From Flabesymbios commensalis (taxonomy: Eukaryota > Annelida > Polychaeta > Terebellida > Flabelligeridae), in the NCBI GenBank assembly GCA_964017125.1, contig OZ024908.1, forward strand, positions 78,928,919 to 78,992,918: a DNA stretch of 64,000 bases. Direction: 5' to 3'. A program made the translations under genes and the position numbers. This document shows positions 48,560-59,300 of this stretch, piece after piece. The notes below the pieces were generated by a model. The model saw nothing but the letters and a program-made list of their open reading frames with translations, was not told the origin of the DNA and ran no database searches. Within the stretch, counting starts at the first letter, position 1. Every line of letters begins with the position of its first letter.

Positions 48560-49870
48560 GATAGGCGAATATTGTTTTCGTGAGCAATGTTGCATATCAA
48601 GTGGCATAATTGACTCTACATCATCAAATTAGTCAGAAATGCAATATTACATTTATATGCGAAAGTATTGAGCATTGGGCGACTTGAAAAAAATAGTTTT
48701 TTCACTTATAGGCTACTACATGATGGTCATTTTAGACGTTAATGGCTAGTTTGAAGGTCATAGAATATGGTTCCCAAGGTCACTGATGCCTAGAATTCAT
48801 TGTTGATAATACAGAAATGGATATAGCTATTGAAATGCTAGTGATAAAATTAGGCCTAGTTTTTACGCTTTTACCGCTTGTGGTCAGAAAAAAATGACAT
48901 GGTACTTTTACCTGGTTATAAAGTGTGTCTGTCTGGAAACACCATTAAAGAAAATTCTGGGCTCGCCACTGAAGGTCATATAATAAGGTTTACAAGGTCA
49001 ATGCTTCCTACAATGACATTACTAATAATATAAATGACTTCTGAACACCCAGTTCGTCGAAAATGTCATATTACCAAGCTGTAGCTATTGGACCATTTAT
49101 GAAAAAAAAGTTGTTTTTAAACTATGACCGTTAGTGCTCATTTTTGATCTTCATACATGGGGTTTTAAAGTTACAGAATACAGTTTTTAAGGTCATTGAT
49201 GCCTGGAATAACATTATTGATAACAAAAGTCGACTCTGAGCCATCAAGTTACTCAGAAATGATATAGGGGCCTATCTCTTGTAGCTTTTAGGCCTAGGTC
49301 ACTAATACAAAAGGTGCATTTTCCCTATTAACACAGCGCGCTGCTCATTTTGACCTTCGTGTGGAGTTTGAAAGTAGTATTTTAAGGTTTTATAGGTCAT
49401 TGTTTGAGCCTATAATCATATTATTAGTACCACAAATGAATTCTGCTCCACACAGTTAGCCAGGAACGACATATCACATATATAAATCATAAATATTGGA
49501 CAACTTATGAAAAAGTTGTATTCTGACTATGACCACTAGTGTTCATTTTTGACCTTGATATGGTGTTTGAAGGTCACAGAAAAAATGTGTTTAGGTCAGT
49601 GATAGATAAACTGACAATATTTATAGCAGAAATGGATTCTGCGGCATTAAGTGAAAGCGACATATCACATTTAACTGTTGGACCACTGGTAAGCATTGTA
49701 TTTCACTATGACCGTTGGCGATCATTTTTTTACCTTCATGTGGTGTTTAAAGGTCACATAAGCCTAGAACTGTAATTTTAAGATCAGAAATCGGTTCCAC
49801 GCCACAAAAGTAGTCAGAAATAACATAATTACACTTGATTATCAGATTCTTCGTTAAAAATCATTTTTTT
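48560..49870. repeat. Degenerate tandem repeat of about 190-210 bp, about six units
   Basis: Each unit contains a version of CTATGACC-(n)-TCATTTTTGACCTTCAT, GTTTGAAGGTCACAGAA, AAGGTCATTGAT, then GTAGTCAGAAATGACATAT. The TCATTTTTGACCTT block recurs near 49136, 49331, 49540 and 49728, with earlier units near 48725 and 48960. Confidence 0.8.
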
Positions 49871-50189
49871 GTAAATGGCCGCTTGGATTTTTGCCGTTTA
49901 CGTCGAAACGCGACACATGATTTATGAGGACTTCTAGGAAAGGTATACATAGCTATTTAGGCATAATCATACTGAGGCCAAATTTCAGCTCTGACACCCA
50001 AATTTCCATCGTATCGGTCCATATATAGCCTAACATGTCTAGTATAGTGAGGGACATATAGATCGTCTATTCCCTTAGGCTTTCATTCCCTCATTTACAC
50101 TAGAGCACCAAAATGTGCAACTTGACTTCTCACAGACTGTCACAAGAGTGATTTTTACAAAATACCGTATTTATTCTAACTAGAAAGGT

Positions 50190-51110
50190 GTATTATCGAC
50201 GCAGGCCTCGATGACTCCATTGACTCCGTTGTTAACGCACCCCCCCCCCGGGCCCCCCTATTTTTTTAAAGGCTGTCAAAATAAATATTATATTGACCAT
50301 CGTACCTTTCCCACCACCCAAAGATAATTGAAACCTAAGATGCCCTATATTATTCTTTTAAAAGAGGTAAAATAAATAAAAATATCCTTTTGACCTACCT
50401 GCCCCCCCCCCCCCCCCCAAAAAAAAATCCGAAGATGCTTTTTAAAAACCAATTAAAATAATAAAAGAAAATAATAGATTCGTTTGACCCCCCCCCCCCC
50501 ACCCGAAAATAATTAAGGCTGAAGAGGTTACTGATTTTTTTTTTACAAATTTGCCTCTAACCCCCTGCTTTTTTAATCAAATTTGTTGTCCCCCAACCCA
50601 TCTAAATACAATTGATTCCGAAGAGGTTATAGAAAAAATATTGCATGACCCCCCCCCCTACTTTTTGTTAAAATTTGTTTTGACCCCTCCCTCCCCGCCC
50701 CCGACAAAAAAATAATTGGCCTTTACCCACCACCTGCCCCCCCCCCCGGCCTGACCCTCCCCGCCAGTAAGGAAATGTAATCCAGAGAGGCTACTGCGTT
50801 AAATGAAAAGAGACACCCTTAAAATAAATATTTGTTAACCCCCCCCCCCCTTATGTGCCCACCCTGCCTGATTTTATTTTAATTGGCCTTGACCACGCCC
50901 CTTTCTGCCTTATCCTTCCATTCAAATAAAGATGTAATTCGGACGGACGGACAACCCGACAACATAATGCCTCCGGCCGCAGGCGCGCGGACGCATAATA
51001 AACGCACAAATTTCTATAAGCACCCACCCCACCCTTGATTTAAAAGGAAAATCGACGATCATAAAATATTCTAATTATCGGCACCTCCCCCCCCCCCCCC
51101 CTTCCAAGTC
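50190..51110. repeat. Poly-C-rich degenerate repeat region
   Basis: At least ten runs of 8-18 C alternate with AATTAA/AAATAAT-rich segments and GAAGAGGTTA motifs, spaced about 60-110 bp. The block starts after TACCGTATTTATTCTAACTA and ends near GGACGGACGGACAACC and CCTCCGGCCGCAGG. It may be a poorly kept DNA element. Confidence 0.75.
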
Positions 51111-51599
51111 CAACTGCCAAGTCACTTACTGGTCACAGTTTAGCCAAGCGATATATTCAAACAGATATCATAATGCAGGTACGTACGATAGAAGACAGGG
51201 CAATGTTTCCTGTGCAATGAAATTGGCCATCTTAGACAAACTTGCACAATGAATAATCATCAGTCAATGAACTGATACGGTCCAATGCCAAGTACGTTGG
51301 GCAGGGAAAATCATGGTCGGTCCTAATGAAGACGATGGTAATAGTCTGACATATTTAAATATTTATATAAACTAGATGATGTTGAGCTGCATCCCCTGCA
51401 ACTAATTTTGTATGTGAAGTTTGCTAATGAACAACACTTGCCATATTTAGATTTTGTTGAAGTGGAGGTATAGGTATTCCAGGATTTCTTGAACATCAGA
51501 TAGCTTTGTGTTTAGTAGTGCCATATATAAGTCTCCCCACTTTTATAGTATAGTGCCTGATGCTGCATACAACCTACAAGCTCCATACTTTTAGGAGCA

Positions 51600-52765
51600 A
51601 TATGTTCTATTATTTTAGAAAACGCTGCATAGATATCGTTATCCTTTATGGATAATGGTGATATTGGCATATTCTTGGACTTATCAGAAGCTTTTGACAC
51701 TCTGAACCACAATATTTTACTACATAAATTAAAACCCTACGGATTATCTAAAAACTCGACTGGATTGATAAAAAATTACCTAGAAAATAGAACACAATAT
51801 GTAAACTTTGATAATGTTAATTCAGACCATCAAAAACTTTCTACTGGTGTACCACAGGGTTCAATACTCGGTGCATTATTGTTTCTGATATATGTGAACG
51901 ATCTCCACAATTCAAGTGAATTGTTCCAGTTTATTCTCTTTGTCGATGATACAACTTTATTACCAAAGAAAGGCATAAATCATAATTTAATAAACAGAAA
52001 ATTAGGTAAAATATCTATCTGGTTCAAAGTCAACAAATTATCTCTAAATGTACCTAAAACAAACTGCATATTATTTCATCAGCCACAGGAAAAAAACTAT
52101 TGAACCAGAAATAATAATAAATGTAAACAAAATCGATTGTGTGAATAATTCACATTTTCTCGGATTAATAATCAATAAACATTTAAATTGGAACAACCAT
52201 ATATCATTAAAAATATCAAGAGTGATTGGGATATTGACAAGACTAAGACACACTGTACCAATAGATAGTTCTACTTTTACTCTACAATTCCCTTGTATTG
52301 CCACATTTAAATTATTCTTTGCTAGTTTGGGGACATAATCCATTTCGAATCACAAAACACCAAAAAAATGTCTCCGAATCATAACGTTTAGCAGAATATT
52401 TGCACACTGTGATCCAATTTTTAAAAACTTGCGCCTCTTAAAAACTGAAGACATATTCAAAATAAAACAGTTGAAATTCTATTACAAATATCTAAAAAAT
52501 AACTTACCTCGATACTTTCAAAATCTTTCTATTAAAGCAAATAATCACACACATAACACCAGGAATCAAGATCTATACAAATGTCGCGTTAAACATGATT
52601 TGGCAAAACAATCATTACTTTTCTCTATACCGGAAACCATAAACAACTGTGCAATAAATATCAAAGAAAAAAATGACCACCCACAGTATCGAAGGTATGT
52701 CAATGTACGCCATTTATTAACTTGTTATAATTTAGAATTTAATATCCCCGATTGTTATTGATGTG
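51600..52765 (+). mobile_element. LINE fragment with reverse transcriptase (Jockey/CR1-superclade type)
   Basis: MDNGDIGIFLDLSEAFDTLN, KLSTGVPQGSILGALLFLIY and FVDDTTLL (usual FADD has Val in place of Ala) mark the reverse transcriptase palm; ISIWFKVNKLSLNVPKTN follows. Frameshifts near 52090 and 52335 separate FLGLIINKHLNWNNHI and the distal part, MRLLKTEDIFKIKQLKFYYK to IPDCY stop at 52761. It is 5' truncated and recent enough that long frames survive. A T-rich tract follows at 52790. Confidence 0.85.
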
Positions 52766-53609
52766 TACAAGACGTGTAATGTTATATAGTTTTTTTTTCC
52801 TGCGGGCACGGGGCGTTGGCCCCATGTTGGCCCGCCGTCTACAACATCGGCCCAACATTTATCCAACGTTGTGTCGGCGCCTCGTATTCGCTGGGTATGT
52901 GTATAAATGTATAATTCTAGATTGCTTTTATTATTATTCTTATTCTTCTTATTATTATTATTTTTATCATTATACATATTCAATTATGATTTTCTTTCTG
53001 AGGTGGCCTCCACGATAGCGACCTACGGTTTTAGTGGAGGTCTCCTGAGCATTGCTATGCTAATAATCAAAATATGTAAATGTTTTTTTATTTGATCAAA
53101 TAAATGAATCTGAGTCTTATAAACGTTCACAACTTACTAGGTCCAGTATAAATATAATTATGGTCTTCAAGGTTTACTTATATTCACCAGCAACAAGTTT
53201 ATATCTCTAGGAATAAAGGTTGTTTGGGAATTAATAAATGTAACTGATTTTATACTATTTTGGTTCCTTGGGATGAGAGAGTCATTGTACCTAGTATAAT
53301 TGACAAGGGCATGGTTTTAGCTAAGTGTTCAGCTATGATACAGTTATTCAAAATTAATTTTCAAATTCCTCGAGAATAACTTGAATTTTTTATTGGAACT
53401 TGCCATGAGGATCTCCCCATGAGTATGGAGATGATCTGAGTATATTTTTAGCTTTCCACCGATAGTCAAAATGGCCGCCAGCTGACATTTTTCACAATAG
53501 TGCCTTGAAAACTGGTATATATAGGTTTTAAGGGTCTGCGAGTCTATTGGCATTGTCTGTTTTCTTGTGCGACAGAAAACGAGGCTATGGCGGCCAATTT
53601 GATTTTATT
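52766..53609. other. No gene seen
   Basis: Begins with the T tract after the LINE, then a GTTGGCCCCATGTTGGCCCG / GGCCCAACATT repeat at 52815-52875 of a kind also seen near 5200, 27340, 33790 and 61500, then TTATTATTCTTATTCTTC low complexity. Confidence 0.5.
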
Positions 53610-53677
53610 AGCTCATCCGGCCTTTAGGCCTAAGATGAGCTAATTAGCTCATCCGGCCTTTAGGCCTAGGATGAGCT
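53610..53677. repeat. Two adjacent near-palindromes AGCTCATCCGGCC...GATGAGCT
   Basis: AGCTCATCCGGCC, TTT, AGGCCTAAGATGAGCT folds on itself; a second copy with one base changed follows at 53646-53677. They head the tandem repeat that follows. Confidence 0.8.
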
Positions 53678-54456
53678 TATTCCATCGTGTTGCGTCTGTC
53701 ATCTGTCCACAATTCACAAGAATTAATGCTTCTCCTCCCTCAATTCTCATCAGATTTCAATTTTGTTTGATTTGTTTGAAAGAGCTCGGCCCTGTGCATT
53801 AAACTTCCTCACGGATTTCAGAATTTGCTATTTATTATTTAACTTATGACCTAAGATGAGCTTATGCCATCGTGTTGCGTCTGTCGTCTGGTGTCTATCG
53901 TCTGTCCACAATTCACAAGAAATGCTTCTCCTCCCTCAGTTCTCATCCGATTTCAATTTTGTTTGGTTTGATTGAAAGAGTTCGTGCCTGTGCATTAAAC
54001 TTCCTCATGGATTTCAGAAATTGTAATTATTAATTAACTTATGACCTAATTCAGACCTAATTAGGACACTTTGACCACAATTCACATGAAATGCTTCTCC
54101 TCCCTTAATTCTTATTCGATTTTAATTTTGTATGGTTTATTTGAAAGACCTCGGCCCTGTGCATTTATCATGGATTTCAGAAATTTTAATTATTATTTAA
54201 CTTATGACATAATTAAGATCTAATTAGGGCACTCTGTCCACAATTCACAAGAAATGCTTCTCCTCCCTCAATTCTTATCCGATTTTAATTTTGTTTGGTT
54301 TGTTTAAAAGAACTTGTGCCTGTGCATTAAACGTCCTCATGAATTTCCGAAATTTTAATTATTATTTAACGTATGACCTAATTAAAACCTAATTAGGGCA
54401 CACTAACCACAATTCACAAGAAATGCTTCTCCTCCCTCAATTTTATTAGTAATTTT
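53678..54456. repeat. Tandem repeat of about 165-200 bp, five copies
   Basis: CACAATTCACA(A/T)GAA with TGCTTCTCCTCCCTCAATTC starts at 53708, 53907, 54076, 54239 and 54408. Each unit continues GATTTCAATTTTGTTTG, CCTGTGCATTAAAC, GATTTCAGAAATT and CTTATGACCTAATTA. The array ends at the SINE pair. Confidence 0.9.
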
Positions 54457-54687
54457 ATGGTATGGTGTGAGGAGAGCGCAGGGCCCCGCGCTGCGCTCTC
54501 CTCACACCATTAACGTCGATACACTGATCTCAACATTACCTCGACGAGGCCGCCATTAACGTGATCGCCTAGTCACATTGAGAAGGGAGAAACAATGCTG
54601 CTTCTCTGAAAATTCCACACGAGAACAGCGGGGTTCGAAACCGGGACGCATGCATGACTGGCGAGGCAGTCAGGCGCTCTGGCCATT
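54457..54687 (-). repeat. tRNA-related SINE, first copy of a tandem pair
   Basis: A 231-bp unit starting ATGGTATGGTGTGAGGAG with a GC hairpin (GAGCGCAGG...GCGCTCTC). It shares ACGTCGATACACTG, AACGTGATCGCCTAGTCACA and a tRNA-like end (GGTTCGAAACCG, ACTGGCGAGGCAGTC) with the second copy. Read on the minus strand the tRNA-like part comes first. Confidence 0.7.
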
Positions 54688-54930
54688 ATGGTATGGTGTG
54701 AGGAGCGCGCAGCGCGTGGCCTTGCGCGAAATTAACGTCGATACACTGGTCTCAACCTTAACTCGACGATGCCGCCATAAACGTGATCGCCTAGTCACAT
54801 TGAGAAGCGAGAAACAATGATGTTACTCTGAAAAACCCACACAGGATCAGTGGGGTTCGAACCCGGAACGTATGCATGACTGGCGAGGCAGTCAGGCGCT
54901 CTAACCATTGCGCCACGTCCCCTTCTCTTT
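54688..54930 (-). repeat. tRNA-related SINE, second copy of a tandem pair
   Basis: Same unit as 54457-54687. On the minus strand, from 54921 down, it reads GGGGACGTGGCGCAATGGTT, AGAGCGCCTGACTGCC and CGGGTTCGAACCCC: A box and B box are intact. The anticodon loop has eight bases by my reading, so I treat it as SINE rather than tRNA gene. ATGGTATGGT recurs at 54931. Confidence 0.75.
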
Positions 54931-55255
54931 ATGGTATGGTAATTACACATTTAAGCCTTATAAAACCTGAACTTCGAGCCGCCCCCCCCCCCCCGGGATC
55001 CTGTTCACTCAGGGAGCGGGTATACCGGCGGTCTCGTCTGACTGATCAGCAGCGTGAGATGACTGCCAGACTGTACACAGCCTGTGTATGCATACAACAG
55101 GCTGCAGGCTGTGTAGCGCGTCGTATGCACCGGGGTTAATTAATTACTATTACTGATAGTAATACTACACAATGAACGCAATTGTAGACTGATTGCATGA
55201 TTAATTAATATAAAATGAATCACATTACTATCACATCATGCAGGTAGCATTCGAT

Positions 55256-55502
55256 TTAACCCTTTAACCGCCGGTGTCGCATATATTCGGGTTTTTCATT
55301 TTTTATTAGCACATTAAGTACCACCTTTTAAATATGTTAAAGATAAAATGTGACATCAATCAGCAATATTTGAAAACAGTTGACCTCCATTTTGTCAAAT
55401 CTGAATAATTTTCACTCACTTGAAGTTGTGGATCGCGTCAGCGATACACAACTTCAAGTGGGTGAAAATTCAGATTGAATAATTTGGCGGTTAAAGGGTT
55501 AA
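55256..55502. mobile_element. MITE family B, full copy
   Basis: Inverted ends TTAACCCTTTAACCGCC and GGCGGTTAAAGGGTTAA. Inside are TATATTCGGG, ATTTTTTATTAGCACATT, GACCTCCATTTTGTCAAAT and a stem CACTTGAAGTTGTG/CACAACTTCAAGTG around 55420-55460. Related fragments lie at 7595-7665, 23048-23240, 42410-42570 and 56030-56120. Confidence 0.8.
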
Positions 55503-56392
55503 TTTTTTAAAACACCAAACGTTATAAATCTGCATAATAAATAAAATATGCGTGAAAAGGGGTAATTAAAATACCCTCAATGGCTTCAAAATAAGATGGG
55601 CAAAATATGTACGGTACAATCATAATTAACAGTGGAATAATAGTTCGGGAATCAGATATTTTAGGTCTGTTCGGAATTAGAAAAACAGTAACAAAATCGA
55701 CCCCAGGTCTTCTATTAACAGTGAGCTAAATTTGGTTGATGTAGGTCCACAAAATCTTTTTATTCATAATCACAAGAAAACATTACGTTGTACAATAACA
55801 AATAACGTATCACAGTTATAATTATTTATAAAATAAATTAATGGATGAATCATGAATACTAAATGACGACATTTAACCATTTTACCTCTCATCTCGACTA
55901 TAGTTGTTTTCAATCTATTTTATCAGGAGGCTTAATAAAATCACAGTTATAGGGAATATAATGAGTGTTTAAAGGTCAAGATCTAAATATGTTTGTTTAT
56001 AAATTAAACAAATGTGAGTAATTTTTAGCCACTCGAAGTTGTGGGTCGCGTGAGTAAGACAAACTATAAAGTGGGTGAAGATTTAAATTCTATTCAATGT
56101 AGCTAATATCGCTTTAAGGGTAATATATTATGAACACGCTGTACTGAGATGACGAAATAATGCAAGTATCATAAACATCCGAAAATGTATAAAGAGTAAA
56201 TTTAACCAGGCAAAATTAACAACAAATGATTAACACGCAAAATCTAACATGAATATTATTTTAAATATATAAACCGGTGTACAAGACATAAAACAAAACT
56301 TTCAACTCAACAAACATCTTTCCTTATTTGAAAGGGTCGATTTACGTTATAAACACACATTAAGCAAACGTTGACGCCTTTCTTTTATAATG
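55503..56392. other. 3' flank of the minus-strand gene
   Basis: AT-rich. A family B fragment lies at about 56030-56120. Candidate minus-strand AATAAA near 55760 would give a 3' UTR of about 640 bases. Confidence 0.4.
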
Positions 56393-59300
56393 TCATTGAT
56401 TCGTGGGAAATTCCATTTTTGGCACACCATCAAGTTGTGATAAAAGCAGTAGATCATCGTCCATACTTTTGCCTTCTACAGTCTCATTCCCTCCGCTGGC
56501 ATTTTCTTCCTCATCTGTAATAACAACAATGTCACCTTCTGCCTGCTCGTCGTCATCACGAACGTTCGTCGGATCACTATCAAGACTTTCTGCTGGAATC
56601 AACCGGCGACAGTTTCCCAAGGTTGGATTATCAGCCATGTGTTGCAAATATACCAGAGGGTGTTTAATCGGATCAATGGAATTATTACAAGAAATATATG
56701 CGTTAGATTCCGTGAGCGGGACGATACTATTTTGCCCTGATTTTAATATAATATTCTGTGTTATTCCATTTACAATAGTCATCTGCTGAGCATATGGGAA
56801 GCTTGTTAGATTTCTAACACTTTCTACCTCAGAATTTTCTGGTCTGTTTTCATTAATAATAGATTGATAGAGCTCCTCTTTTGCTAGTGAAGGCTTAAAT
56901 ATTCGTGGTCGAATTTTAACTGGCCTGTTTTTCTCTATTCCTTTGTTTTTATGAAAATTTCCTTTTTGACAACTGGGCTGAATATACGTTTGCATGTGTG
57001 AAGTTGGCTCTGATGATACCGTTGAGCAAGAGGTGGACAGTGTTGCTTGAGCCGTGCATTTATTTGAATTACATTTCCAACTTGTATTTGTAGTTGTAGC
57101 TACAACTGGAGACAAAGAAATGGATTTGGGAACCAGTGTGATTCTTTTTCCTGGATGAATTATCTTCTGAGACAAATCCAAACTTATATGGGTACTTCCT
57201 TGTGACATACGAGGATTAATTAATATTCGAGGCAATGGCGTCTTAGAACTTGTTGGATGTAAAGCCGATCTGATTCGAGTTTGAGACGCGGTTACATTTC
57301 TTCTTAAAGGGATAGTCCGGAATTGTGAGATGGGCACATCTTTATCATTTGTTGTGCCCTTCATGAAGGAAGGACTGATATATGTATCAGTAGATGAGGT
57401 CATAGTTGTCACACGGGCTGGAATTCCACGACTCTCTAAGTAGGCACTTACTGCTGGTGAAGTGTAATTGTAAAACTGGGTGGTGGCATCGGTTTCATGC
57501 TTCGTCTTCTTTGCATTTGTGAGATCGATTTCCATGTGTTCATGATTGTTTCTGAAAAAAATTGAAAGTCTAATTTAAACGTAGGAATTCCGATATACAT
57601 TTAAATTGTCAACTATTCAATATAATTATTACAGCACGGGTGTGTATTGAGATAAAACACATTCTTACCGTCTATTAAAATTAGTGGAAATGGAGCTTCT
57701 TGTAACGATCTTTCGACTATGGAGAGCATGAGAAACTTCACCTGTTTCTGATGACATGGCTGGTGGCAAAACAGCTTGTAAATAATCAGCTATCTCGGGA
57801 CTGTCATTTAATAATACATGAAGATATTTCACAGTCTACAAATAATAAGAAAAATATAAGTCAAATCAATAAATACGATTATATAAATATGTCACATACA
57901 TCACATAAAAATGAGCAATTTGTCTCCAAGTTTTGAAATAAACTAGATAGCGAGGAATTTGAAAATAGTCCACTCCCTAAAATATCAGAGAAAATAGTCC
58001 ACCCACACCAGGGTTGGGTCACATGGATCCATATCTGGCAATGCGTTTCCTAATTTTTGCTTTGCATCCCTTAGGCAAAATAGCTAGGAACTGAAAATCT
58101 CGTTTTCAGAGCAGATCACTGAAAGCTCTTGGAGGATTCCTTTTATATTGCACACACATACATCACGTACCAGGGTTGTAGTATATATATGCCTTTTGGG
58201 TTTATGACCTTTGCCCTAGATTTTTTTTACCTACATCTTTGAGCCAAAATAGATTTAAACTAACTCAGTAACAGTACAATTTACAGAGCATATCTCTGAA
58301 ACCTCTGTTTCATATGCCACACTCACATCACCCAGATGGTGCAGGCCTAGCTAGCTAAATGTGCCTTTTGTGTGCTTCTATCACAAGAGCGGGGCGGTGG
58401 ATTATGCCAGCCTTTTTTGGTGGTGGCAAAATAAAAATGGCCACATTCTCAATTTTATCCGACTTTGACCCATTTTCTAAAGTCCTGATATCAATGGATT
58501 ATGAAAACATCTTCTCAACAAAATTGTATAGTCGCTGTATATTAGTACATGTACGACGCATTGGATAATGAAAGGCACTGGATAACGAAAGGCGTTAAAA
58601 ATAGTCACTTTTTCTCTGTGATCTTCTCCGAGATTGGGATCGTATTCTTGGAGTATGGTGATGAGCAGTCTGTATAGTGCATTGTTTGATTTACCATACT
58701 CCAGCTTCAGCATTCGCATCACTGCCAAGAAGGGCTGTAATTCCATCACATCAACGTCTTGAAATTCTATAAAATTCAATAACGTCAATTCAAAATGTAT
58801 TATTGACACGACAAACAAGTTTGAACATCATAAATATACATCAACAATTCATCATATTGTCATGTCAATAACAACAGAACACCTACATATGTTATATGCG
58901 CTTACTAATACCACCCATTTTTCCATAGTTTCTGAAAAATGCAGAAATAAAGAAAAACAAATAATTGTAAAAACTAAGTTAACCTAAATATTGGCCCATA
59001 CCCAGGCAAAGGGCATGTTATTGTTTTAGCTCTTACCGGGTACATATCTCTTTCAAATGGAGGGTGGAGAAAGATAATATAGATTTACGATGATACAAGC
59101 CTAAATAACACATTTTTAAACTTTGAAACTTTTTACGTTTGAGGCATTTGGGAATAGGCCTTTAACAAAGAGCTAATATTTTTTCTGAAGCCCAAAAATT
59201 ATTATTGTCTGCAACCTTCAATTTTATTTTCATTCAAAATGTCAGCATACACATGTTAACATAAACAATTATTAAAATCTATGACTGTTGTATCTGTAAC

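Noticed and set aside
54843-54921. Possible functional tRNA gene on the minus strand
   Set aside because: The anticodon loop appears to have eight bases and the unit is duplicated as part of a SINE.
56403-56789. 128-residue plus-strand frame
   Set aside because: Shadow of the large last exon of the minus-strand gene.
58910-58940. Possible 26-base exon of the minus-strand gene (ETMEKWVVL) between strong-looking splice sites
   Set aside because: All its donors leave phase 0, while the next exon needs phase 1; joining 63441 directly to 58766 keeps frame.
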